DNA from: Chloroflexota bacterium
Lineage (GTDB): Bacteria; Chloroflexota; Dehalococcoidia; UBA2247; RBG-13-53-26
DNA length: 11,590 bases
NCBI GenBank assembly: GCA_003650185.1
Contig: QMOF01000055.1
Coordinates: forward strand, 1-11,590
Reading direction: 5' to 3'
Shown piece by piece: positions 1-4,998 of this stretch. Both the position numbers and the translations under genes were made by a program. Numbering within the stretch: the first letter of the stretch is position 1; each line of letters starts with the position of its first letter. The notes under the pieces were generated by a model. The model searched no databases. It saw nothing but the letters and a program-made list of their open reading frames with translations, and was not told the origin of the DNA.

Positions 1-233
1 ATGGCGCCCCCCGCGGCCAGCAGCGCGATGTCGTAGGTGAGCCCCATTCTCCTGACGTCCTCCACGTGCCTCGGTGAGTGCACCAGGGTCAGGTCTTCCA
101 CCGCTGCCGGTCCGGGCGTGACCAACTCGAAAAGTGGCGATACCTCCCTCAGTGCGCTCTCCATTCGCCCTGCCTTGGCGGCTGGGTCGCTGCTGTAGAC
201 CTCCGCGTACCTTGGATGGTAGACGACCTTCAT
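1..233 (-). CDS. HDAC-family (acetoin utilization/histone deacetylase-like) protein, N-terminal part only
   Basis: Reading from the ATG at 233 down to base 1, 77 residues are visible and the gene runs off the left edge. It begins MKVVYHPRYAEVYSSDPAAK and continues through AGRMESALREV, LTLVHSPRHVEDV and YDIALLAAGGA. This pattern (short first strand, a GRMESAL segment where arginase/HDAC-fold proteins carry their HPE-x-RL segment, then VHSPxHV and the YDIALLAAGGA helix) is that of the prokaryotic zinc-dependent HDAC/AcuC/acetylpolyamine amidohydrolase superfamily. The zinc ligands and catalytic histidines lie beyond the window, so activity cannot be judged. The start overlaps the stop of the upstream macrodomain gene as ATGA, implying translational coupling. 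Family members remove acetyl groups from lysines or polyamines in the cytoplasm; the substrate here is unknown. Family assignment rests on the N-terminal quarter alone. Confidence 0.8.
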   Translation of the reverse strand, partial: MKVVYHPRYAEVYSSDPAAKAGRMESALREVSPLFELVTPGPAAVEDLTLVHSPRHVEDVRRMGLTYDIALLAAGGA

Positions 234-793
234 TCAGCCTGGCCTGCTCCGGATGTCAGTCTCTCCAGCGTGCTGGCGTAGACGCGGTATGTCCCGGTGT
301 CAAAGAGGACGAAAGCCACACTGTCCAGCGACGTTTCCTGGCGCAGGAAGTCGATAACCGTGCGCAGGGCCACCTGTGCCGCCTGGTCGACGGGGTACCC
401 GTAGGCGCCGGTGCTTATGGACGGAAATGACACGCTTTTCAGACCTTTGGTTACCGCCAGCTTCAGGCTCTCCCGATAGGCACTGGCCAGGATCTCCGGT
501 TCACCTCGCGTGCCATCGCGCCATATCGGCCCAACCGTGTGTATCACGTACCTGGCCTTCAGCTTTCCCCCGGTAGTGATGACAGCCTTGCCCGGGGGCA
601 GGCGCCCCTGCTGTGCCACAATTCGCTTGCAGGCGTCGAGGATGGCCGGCCCGCCAGCCCGGTGTATGGCGCCATCCACCCCGCCACCACCCATCAGGCT
701 GGAGTTGGCGGCGTTTACTATGGCATCGGTAGATTGTTTGGTTATGTCCCCCTGAATTAGACTGAGCCTGGTCTTATTGATGGTCACATCCAT
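230..793 (-). CDS. Macrodomain protein, probable O-acetyl-ADP-ribose deacetylase (YmdB/MacroD type)
   Basis: This 187-residue protein is a complete stand-alone macrodomain. The visible signatures are GDIT at 15-18 (Asp16 contacts adenine in the family), NAANSSLMGGGGVDGAIH at 27-44 (Asn30 and Asp40 match the catalytic Asn/Asp pair of E. coli YmdB and human MacroD1), VIHTVGPIW at 83-91, and SISTGAYGYP at 125-134, the diphosphate-binding loop. The family binds ADP-ribose and hydrolyses O-acetyl-ADP-ribose or mono-ADP-ribosyl esters in the cytosol. The start ATG at 793 has GAGG six bases upstream. The stop TGA at 232-230 overlaps the ATG of the HDAC-family gene, so the two are probably one translational unit. 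A 94-bp gap separates it from the MgtC gene; no clear promoter was found there, so it may also be co-transcribed from upstream. The fold call is very firm; the exact substrate is inferred from the MacroD-type motifs. Confidence 0.95.
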   Translation of the reverse strand: MDVTINKTRLSLIQGDITKQSTDAIVNAANSSLMGGGGVDGAIHRAGGPAILDACKRIVAQQGRLPPGKAVITTGGKLKARYVIHTVGPIWRDGTRGEPEILASAYRESLKLAVTKGLKSVSFPSISTGAYGYPVDQAAQVALRTVIDFLRQETSLDSVAFVLFDTGTYRVYASTLERLTSGAGQAE

Positions 794-850
794 GACGCAC
801 CTCGCCGGTATTTGAGCTGGCTATGCTGGTCTTGTCCTTCACTCTGCCTG

Positions 851-873
851 GCCAATCCCTGCATATCATTGGC
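851..873 (-). other. Small inverted repeat between the MgtC and macrodomain genes
   Basis: GCCAAT at 851-856 and ATTGGC at 868-873 form a 6-bp stem with an 11-nt loop in the 94-bp gap. No T-tract follows on the minus strand, so it is a poor intrinsic terminator. Role unknown. Confidence 0.3.
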
Positions 874-887
874 TAGAGCGGCCATCG

Positions 888-1310
888 TCAGGAAACATGC
901 TTCGCCGGAAGGCGGAGTACCCCCAGGACTATGATGGCGGCGATTACAGCCATCAGGTAGAGGCCGGCTCCCAGTGCCAGCCCGATAGCGGCCACGGACC
1001 AGATGGTAGCGGCCGTGGTCAGCCCCACCACCCCTCCCTCACCCCTCAGGATGGTACCTGCTCCCAGAAAGCCAATGCCTACCACGATGCCGGCAGCCAC
1101 CCTGGAAGGGTCACTTGACCAGCCGAAGCCGTTAATCGAAGCCAAGGTGAACAGGGTTGCCCCCACGGAGACCAGGACGATGGTGCGGAGTCCAGCGGGT
1201 TTTTCGGCGCGCTCTCTCTCGTAGCCGATCAAGCCGCCCACAAGCGCAGAGATCAGCAGGCGGATGACCATGTCCAACTCATCCCACGGGGTCAACTGCC
1301 ATATCTCCAT
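888..1310 (-). CDS. MgtC/SapB family inner-membrane protein
   Basis: This 140-residue, strongly hydrophobic protein carries the hallmark MgtC N-terminal domain. LISALVGGLIGYERER with AGLRTIVLVSVGATLF contains the conserved G-x-ER signature and the AGLRT motif; RVAAGIVVGIGFLGAGTILR and GLTTAATIWSVAAIGLALG follow. Four to five membrane segments can be drawn between residues 14 and 134. It lacks the soluble C-terminal ACT-like domain of Salmonella MgtC, so it is the short SapB-like form common in environmental bacteria. Family members are linked to low-magnesium growth and, in pathogens, to modulation of the F-type ATP synthase; neither role can be assigned here from sequence. The ATG at 1310 has AGAGG about eight bases upstream. 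A TATAAT extended -10 promoter lies at 1380-1388, so it is probably transcribed independently of the ArsA-like gene 173 bp upstream. Confidence 0.93.
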   Translation of the reverse strand: MEIWQLTPWDELDMVIRLLISALVGGLIGYERERAEKPAGLRTIVLVSVGATLFTLASINGFGWSSDPSRVAAGIVVGIGFLGAGTILRGEGGVVGLTTAATIWSVAAIGLALGAGLYLMAVIAAIIVLGVLRLPAKHVS

Positions 1311-1379
1311 ACCTGAGCCTCTGGTTGGATATGCTGCTGGTTCTTGGCCACGGGCCGTGTTCGCGCTCCAGTGACAGCC

Positions 1380-1388
1380 ATTATATCA
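1380..1388 (-). promoter_or_regulatory. Extended -10 promoter of the MgtC-family gene
   Basis: On the minus strand the sequence reads TGATATAAT: a perfect TATAAT hexamer (1385-1380) preceded by the TGn extended -10 element. No good -35 hexamer lies at 16-18 bp spacing, as is usual for extended -10 promoters. The predicted start of transcription is near 1373, giving a leader of roughly 60 nt. Confidence 0.6.
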
Positions 1389-1440
1389 TCCGGCCGAAAC
1401 AGGCTTGTCCATTTGCACCGTTGAACCCGGTCTGTGCACA

Positions 1441-1460
1441 GGCGTGCTGGCTCACACGCC
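1441..1460 (-). other. Hairpin after the ArsA-like gene, possible transcription end
   Basis: GGCGTG at 1441-1446 pairs perfectly with CACGCC at 1455-1460 around an 8-nt loop, 24 bp past the ArsA-like stop codon on the minus strand. No T-tract follows, so intrinsic termination is doubtful; 3'-end protection or Rho-assisted termination are alternatives. Confidence 0.35.
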
Positions 1461-1483
1461 GAAACCGATAGCCACCCCCGCAG

Positions 1484-2383
1484 TCAAGTCGCCGAGACAT
1501 CGTGAAACAATCTTCTCTCCACTTTCTCCAGCTTCTGGGCCCCTCTTATCTCGCTCGGGAAGAGGGGGAGCTTGGTGAACCGGAACTGGTACTTGCTCTC
1601 CAGTTCGCTGATGTACGCTTGCTGCATGTCCGCCTTAGCCCGAAGGAATGGTGAGTCGGGGTTCTCAACCACCTGGTTGATGATCACATGGCCCAGGCGG
1701 AGGCCGTAGCTTGACAGTTCCGCCAGTATGCCGTCGATCTGGCGCACAGCGAGAGCTTCGGCTATGGTAACAAGGTTGAAGTCGACCTGGCTTCTAAGGA
1801 AGCGCATGTCGTGGTCGGAGAGCTGCTGCCAGTCTCTTATCACCCCGAGGATGGTCCTTTTTCTCTGGCGCGTGGTTTTCACCGAGGAGTAGATGCGCGG
1901 TGCAGTTCTCAGGTGCTCGTTTACTATGGCGGGCATGCGTAGCAGACCGAGCGTCTGGCCGGCTGGAGCGGTGTCCCACACTATCTTGTCATACTCTCCA
2001 GACTCACTGAGTTCCCTGATGTAGTCCACCATGAACTCGTCCCGAAGCCCGGGCAGAATAGAGGTGACGAAATCGACGAACGCCTCGTAGCTGATGTCAA
2101 CGAAAGAGGAGAAGACGTCGTAGACTTCCGGGCCGAACTTCTTGTCCCAGAGCGCCTTCACGCCGTCGTAGCTTACCTCGTCCAGGTAGAGGTTGTCCAT
2201 GACCTTCACCGGTGTTTGTGAGTCCTCGATCTCGAATACGTCACGCAGGGAGGGCGTGAGGTCGCTTGAGATGACCAGGGTCCTGTTTCCCAAGGTTGCG
2301 TAATGCAGTGCAGTGGCTGCGGCGCAGGTTGTCTTGCCCACACCGCCCTTGCCGCAAAGCATGATGACGTGCTTGGAGTTCAT
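1484..2383 (-). CDS. ArsA/Get3-type (TRC40) P-loop ATPase, single domain
   Basis: This 299-residue cytosolic ATPase has the deviant Walker A GKGGVGKTT (11-19) of the SIMIBI class, with the signature lysine of ArsA/MinD/Get3. A switch I-like DLTPSLRDVF (41-50) corresponds to the usual DPAHSLSDxF. WDTAPAGQTLGLLRMP (136-151) matches the ArsA DTAPTGHTLRLL switch II, with Gln for His and Gly for Arg. The length fits one ArsA half or a bacterial Get3-like protein. No arsenic genes (arsB, arsC, arsR) are nearby and the visible sequence has no Cys-rich metalloid site or CxxC zinc motif, so arsenite export is unlikely. Bacterial homologues of this type usually have undefined protein-targeting or maturation roles. 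The ATG at 2383 is preceded by GGGGAGAG, about six bases upstream. It may have its own weak promoter and a palindromic site in the upstream gap. The family call is firm; the function is open. Confidence 0.93.
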   Translation of the reverse strand: MNSKHVIMLCGKGGVGKTTCAAATALHYATLGNRTLVISSDLTPSLRDVFEIEDSQTPVKVMDNLYLDEVSYDGVKALWDKKFGPEVYDVFSSFVDISYEAFVDFVTSILPGLRDEFMVDYIRELSESGEYDKIVWDTAPAGQTLGLLRMPAIVNEHLRTAPRIYSSVKTTRQRKRTILGVIRDWQQLSDHDMRFLRSQVDFNLVTIAEALAVRQIDGILAELSSYGLRLGHVIINQVVENPDSPFLRAKADMQQAYISELESKYQFRFTKLPLFPSEIRGAQKLEKVERRLFHDVSAT

Positions 2384-2418
2384 GCTATCTCTCCCCTTCT
2401 ATTGGCCAGTCGCGAAAT

Positions 2419-2427
2419 ATGGTAGCA
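2419..2427 (-). promoter_or_regulatory. Possible extended -10 promoter of the ArsA-like gene
   Basis: The minus strand reads TGC followed by TACCAT (2424-2419), a TGn extended -10 with four of six consensus bases. No -35 hexamer is well placed. It would start transcription near 2412, about 29 nt before the start codon. Weak call. Confidence 0.3.
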
Positions 2428-2460
2428 CATCCCGCCGACCAAGACCACGCTGGCTTGACC

Positions 2461-2476
2461 TGGCGGTTAACCGCCA
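2461..2476. promoter_or_regulatory. 16-bp perfect palindrome upstream of the ArsA-like gene
   Basis: TGGCGGTTAACCGCCA is a perfect dyad with no spacer. It centres about 85 bp upstream of the ArsA-like start codon and about 56 bp upstream of the transcription start predicted from the weak -10. A loop-free palindrome cannot form a good RNA hairpin, which favours a DNA-binding site for a dimeric regulator, possibly an activator. The regulator is not in the window. Confidence 0.5.
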
Positions 2477-2489
2477 AGCTTTGCCGTCG

Positions 2490-2524
2490 GCGGGGTGGGT
2501 GGGGTGGCGGGTCTACCCACCCGC
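2490..2524 (+). other. G-quadruplex-type motif overlapping a bulged hairpin
   Basis: On the plus strand, G-runs at 2492-2495, 2497-2499, 2501-2504 and 2509-2511 are separated by loops of 1, 1 and 4 nt, satisfying the G3+N1-7 quadruplex rule with very short loops. The first two runs can alternatively pair with ACCCA and CCCGC at 2515-2524, giving a 10-bp stem (2490-2500 with 2515-2524) with one bulged G at 2495. Confidence 0.5.
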
Positions 2525-2748
2525 AGGAACAGTAGTGACATGAAGGTGCGCGACCTGGGGCTGTGAGCGGTCGTGCGGAAGAGGGTAAGATAACTTAAGC
2601 TACCACGTGTCCCCATTGGGCCAGAGGCGCTCCCTGGTGGCCTGATGGCCGGTGTGTGGAGTTGACTCTCGGAGAGATATGGGGTAACCTACAGGTGCTC
2701 GGGTGATCAAACCAGAGAAGTTGCCTGCCAGAGACGGAAACTAAAAAA

Positions 2749-2776
2749 GGGACCGGGGAGGGAGGCAAGTCTGGGG
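2749..2776 (+). other. Second, weaker G-quadruplex-type motif
   Basis: Plus-strand G-runs at 2749-2751, 2755-2758, 2760-2762 and 2773-2776 have loops of 3, 1 and 10 nt. The motif begins 4 bp beyond the HPRT-fusion stop codon, on the template strand for that gene. The long third loop makes it less stable than the 2492-2511 motif. Confidence 0.3.
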
Positions 2777-2779
2777 AGG

Positions 2780-4231
2780 TCACCCGAGATTCTTTTTCTC
2801 CTCCGGGTTTGGGTCCTTCGCTTCCTGTAACAAGGCAATAAAAGGGAGATTGCGATATTCCTCTGCGTAGTCCAGGCCATAGCCCACCAGGAACTCGTCA
2901 GGCACCTCGAACCCCACATAGTCAAGGCGGACGTCAGCTAATCGGTGGACGTTCTTGTCCAGGAGAGTGCAGACCGCCAGGCTAGCCGGGTTGTGCTTCC
3001 TCAGGTAAGCCAGGACAAAACTCAATGTCATGCCCGTGTCCACGATGTCCTCCACCAGGATTACGTGGCGTCCCTCCATGTTTATGTCGGGCTCCTTGGT
3101 AACCCTCACAGCGCCTCCCTTCTCCGCCTCGTAGTAGGAGATGGACATGAAGTCCACGTCCGCCGGAACCGTGAGGCTACGCATCAGGTCTGCCATGAAG
3201 CAAAAGACTCCTCTCAGCACCCCGATGAGCACAGGATGGCGTCCCTCGTAGTCCTGCGAGATCTGCTTGGCCAGTTGGCGGACCTTCCTCTGGATCCTCA
3301 GGTTGCTGAAGAGTACCTTGCCGACGCCGTGGGTCTTTGCACCTGCCAGTGGCCCGTAGCCATACTTGGCCAGCAGGCGGTCGTAGTCACGGCGTGCCAG
3401 GAGCATGACGTTGATGTCAGGGTAAAGCTCTCTCATACGCCTGATCTTCTGTTTCTTCTCCTTGGTGAGAGCTGGCTTCATGGTGGTCATCTCCAGGTAC
3501 AGGTCCAGGTCAGGAAGATAGAAGTCCGGCGTGAACATTTCCGTGACTCTGCCTTCCTCCCACTGTAGCGGGAAAGACCGTGGCTCATAAAGCCACTCGA
3601 TCTGGTAGAAGTCGAGCAGCTTAGCGAACTCCTCTTCGCTCGGATGGGCAAAGGAGGTCGGCTTTAGCAGTGAAATCCCGATACCCGTCGTTCCGATGTC
3701 CTGGGTCTTGCCATTGTATGGAGGCTCTTCCGCCCGGGCAGCGTGGTCAGACTCCAGGACAATACCGACTAGGTCGGCTACGGTGCTGAGGAACTGCTGT
3801 TCGCTGGCGGTGAACTCCCGGTATGCGCGACTATACACGCGAAGGCTGCCCACGATCGAACCCCTGAGGGTGACGGGCACGCCCATAATTGAGACGATAT
3901 GTTCCTGCTTTGCCAGTTCCCGGAACTGCACACGTGGGTCGCTGGCGGCGTCGGGAACAGTCACCACCTCCCCCTTCACTGCCTCTGAGAGGCTTCTTTC
4001 GGGCTCAATGAAGCCTTTTCTGAGGTAGCGCTCGCTCAGTCCGTGAACGGCGGTATGTATCAGCCTCTTCTTTTGGGAGTCTAGCAAAAGCAGAGAGCAC
4101 CCTCGCACTGCCAGGGCCTGGGGGGCTAGTCTGACCAAGAGGTTGAGCTTCTCGCCGCTGGCAATGTCGGAATTGATGGCTCGCACCATCCTGGCAAGCG
4201 CCCTGCTGAAACCGGCTACCTGCCTGCTCAT
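2780..4231 (-). CDS. GAF / PD-(D/E)XK-like / hypoxanthine phosphoribosyltransferase fusion protein
   Basis: This 483-residue protein has three parts. Residues about 15-162 look like a GAF sensor domain (LLVRLAPQALAVRGCSLLLL, then MGVPVTLRGSIVGSLRVYS and FLSTVADLVGIVLE). Residues about 198-290 resemble a PD-(D/E)XK nuclease core: LLDFYQIEWLYEPRSFPL, then TPDFYLP (Asp236) and LYLEMTTMK (Glu247, Lys252), then RRMRELYPDINVMLL. Residues about 304-470 are a complete HPRT: PVLIGVLRG (333-341), DFMSISYY, the PRPP loop ILVEDIVDTGMTL (391-403), and FEVPDEFLVGYGLDYAEEYR (441-460). HPRT makes IMP or GMP from hypoxanthine or guanine plus PRPP; ordinary enzymes have about 180 residues. The middle block lacks the normal E-x-K spacing, so catalysis is uncertain. 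The ATG at 4231 has AAGGAGA six to seven bases upstream and a promoter at 4313-4341. HPRT and GAF calls are strong; the nuclease-like call is by motif only. Confidence 0.92.
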   Translation of the reverse strand: MSRQVAGFSRALARMVRAINSDIASGEKLNLLVRLAPQALAVRGCSLLLLDSQKKRLIHTAVHGLSERYLRKGFIEPERSLSEAVKGEVVTVPDAASDPRVQFRELAKQEHIVSIMGVPVTLRGSIVGSLRVYSRAYREFTASEQQFLSTVADLVGIVLESDHAARAEEPPYNGKTQDIGTTGIGISLLKPTSFAHPSEEEFAKLLDFYQIEWLYEPRSFPLQWEEGRVTEMFTPDFYLPDLDLYLEMTTMKPALTKEKKQKIRRMRELYPDINVMLLARRDYDRLLAKYGYGPLAGAKTHGVGKVLFSNLRIQRKVRQLAKQISQDYEGRHPVLIGVLRGVFCFMADLMRSLTVPADVDFMSISYYEAEKGGAVRVTKEPDINMEGRHVILVEDIVDTGMTLSFVLAYLRKHNPASLAVCTLLDKNVHRLADVRLDYVGFEVPDEFLVGYGLDYAEEYRNLPFIALLQEAKDPNPEEKKNLG

Positions 4232-4312
4232 GGCTGTCTCCTTCGCTGTAGGACCGGGCTAGCTTGAATTGTGGTAAGCCATTGGATATACTCCTTGGCA
4301 AGCCCAGGGTGA

Positions 4313-4341
4313 ATAATACCTCTATAAGATAGGCAACTCAA
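4313..4341 (-). promoter_or_regulatory. Promoter of the HPRT-fusion gene
   Basis: The minus strand reads TTGAGT (4341-4336), a 17-bp spacer, then TATTAT (4318-4313): four of six matches to the -35 consensus, five of six to -10, with ideal spacing. Transcription would start near 4305, giving a leader of about 75 nt. The plus-strand gene at 4461 diverges from it. Confidence 0.6.
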
Positions 4342-4460
4342 GAGCGAGCGTGTCACCTGTCTGCTGCGTTATTATGGCAAGGGCACCGTGGCAGCTCGTC
4401 GTTGGGGAGTGTCCAATGAGCAGCGGGAGCGGGAAGCGCTGCAGAAGGGGGTAACAGCAA

Positions 4461-4748
4461 ATGGGCATGACCGTCTATAATGAGGATGGCACTGTGGCTT
4501 CCGTGTTCACCGGAATCGAGCGCAAGGGCGAGAGACTGATCTTGCGGCAGTTGGCCTTGGGGACGATGCCAATGGACGTGATAGTCACGCCCGAAGAAGC
4601 CTTGAAGTCGGTGAAGTTGGGACTCAACTGGGGAGTCATCTCCTTTGTCCTGGGCTTTCCTTATTTCTGGCTGAAGCACAGGCGACAGAAGGAGCGTATG
4701 TACGCTGCGGCCGAGGCGCCAACGGAGGAGGGTGGGGGACAGGGTTAG
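4461..4748 (+). CDS. Small single-span membrane protein of unknown function
   Basis: This 95-residue protein is not one I recognise. The N-terminal half (1-50) is soluble, with alternating hydrophobic residues that suggest beta strands (ASVFTGIE, RLILRQLALG, MDVIVT). Residues 53-71 (LGLNWGVISFVLGFPYFWL) form one membrane helix, and KHRRQK follows at 72-77, which by the positive-inside rule puts the C-terminus in the cytoplasm. The tail (80-95) is Ala/Glu/Gly-rich and probably disordered. The start ATG has an AGGGGG run about ten bases upstream; a second in-frame ATG at 4467 is possible. It stands alone: divergent from the HPRT-fusion gene (229 bp) and followed at once by a GC hairpin, then 250 bp before the next gene. 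Codon use looks like its neighbours, supporting a real gene. Function unknown; it could be a membrane anchor or accessory subunit. Confidence 0.75.
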   Translation: MGMTVYNEDGTVASVFTGIERKGERLILRQLALGTMPMDVIVTPEEALKSVKLGLNWGVISFVLGFPYFWLKHRRQKERMYAAAEAPTEEGGGQG

Positions 4749-4750
4749 CC

Positions 4751-4778
4751 AGCGGGCCTGCTTTCGCGACGGCCCGCT
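4751..4778 (+). terminator. GC-rich hairpin after the small membrane protein gene
   Basis: AGCGGGCC (4751-4758) pairs perfectly with GGCCCGCT (4771-4778) around a 12-nt loop, two bases after the stop codon. The following bases are CTCTCTCGGGTT, a poor T-tract, so termination may be partial or factor-assisted. Confidence 0.55.
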
Positions 4779-4802
4779 CTCTCTCGGGTTGGCGCGGCTT
4801 GC

Positions 4803-4837
4803 CTTGATATTGTTGCGGGCGTGATATCAAGCGCAAC
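4803..4837 (+). promoter_or_regulatory. Interleaved inverted repeats upstream of the CoA-transferase gene
   Basis: CTTGATAT (4803-4810) is the reverse complement of ATATCAAG (4824-4831), and GTTGCG (4812-4817) of CGCAAC (4832-4837). The arms are in A-B-A'-B' order, so in RNA the two stems compete or form a strained pseudoknot. As DNA, the 8-bp arms are two helical turns apart, the layout of an operator for a dimeric regulator. It lies about 160 bp before the start codon. Confidence 0.45.
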
Positions 4838-4885
4838 TAGAGTAAGCGGTATCTTGTCTTCTTGGGTCTTTCCGTGTGTCCTGTG

Positions 4886-4918
4886 CGGCGGAAGCCCGGT
4901 GGTGTGGGTGGGCTGCCG
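4886..4918 (+). other. Bulged GC hairpin in the CoA-transferase leader
   Basis: CGGC (4886-4889) plus AGCCC (4893-4897) pair with GGGCT (4910-4914) plus GCCG (4915-4918), with a 3-nt bulge at 4890-4892 and a 12-nt loop. The 3' arm also lies within the 10-bp palindrome GCCGTACGGC (4915-4924), so alternative folds exist. Confidence 0.4.
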
Positions 4919-4927
4919 TACGGCGAG

Positions 4928-4980
4928 CGGACAGGCTTCTGGCGCTTTTCCCTTGAGAATGGACTTTTCGGCTTTGTCCG
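4928..4980 (+). other. Long-range inverted repeat just before the CoA-transferase ribosome binding site
   Basis: CGGACA (4928-4933) and TGTCCG (4975-4980) could close a loop of 41 nt ending six bases before the AGGAGG. A competing small stem, GGAC (4961-4964) with GTCC (4976-4979), shares the same 3' arm. Six base pairs over this distance could arise by chance. Confidence 0.25.
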
Positions 4981-4998
4981 ACGCATAGGAGGGTGAAA

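Larger units (their letters stand above)
2384..2779. other. 396-bp gap with no gene; palindrome, hairpin and two G-quadruplex-type motifs
   Basis: I find no credible coding region in this gap between the HPRT-fusion gene and the ArsA-like gene, both on the minus strand. It holds a weak promoter for the ArsA-like gene (2419-2427), a perfect 16-bp palindrome (2461-2476), a compact G-quadruplex motif overlapping a bulged hairpin (2490-2524), and a looser G-run cluster just after the HPRT stop (2749-2776). On the minus strand, C-rich, G-poor RNA follows the HPRT stop and ends in a T6 run (2748-2743). This could be a Rho-type or weak intrinsic termination zone, but the only stem before it is short and bulged. 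Confidence 0.6.

Noticed and set aside
1484..2383. Arsenite efflux function for the ArsA-like ATPase
   Set aside because: No arsB, arsC, arsD or arsR neighbour and no metalloid-binding cysteine cluster is visible, so only the ATPase family is called.
2662..2690. TTGACT, 17 bp, TAACCT on the plus strand as a promoter for an antisense RNA into the HPRT-fusion gene
   Set aside because: The -35 and spacing are good but the -10 matches only three of six consensus bases, and no gene or terminator supports a transcript.
2945..3568. A 207-codon open frame on the plus strand opposite the HPRT-fusion gene
   Set aside because: It is the mirror of the conserved HPRT and nuclease-like domains, has no family signature and no suitable translation start.
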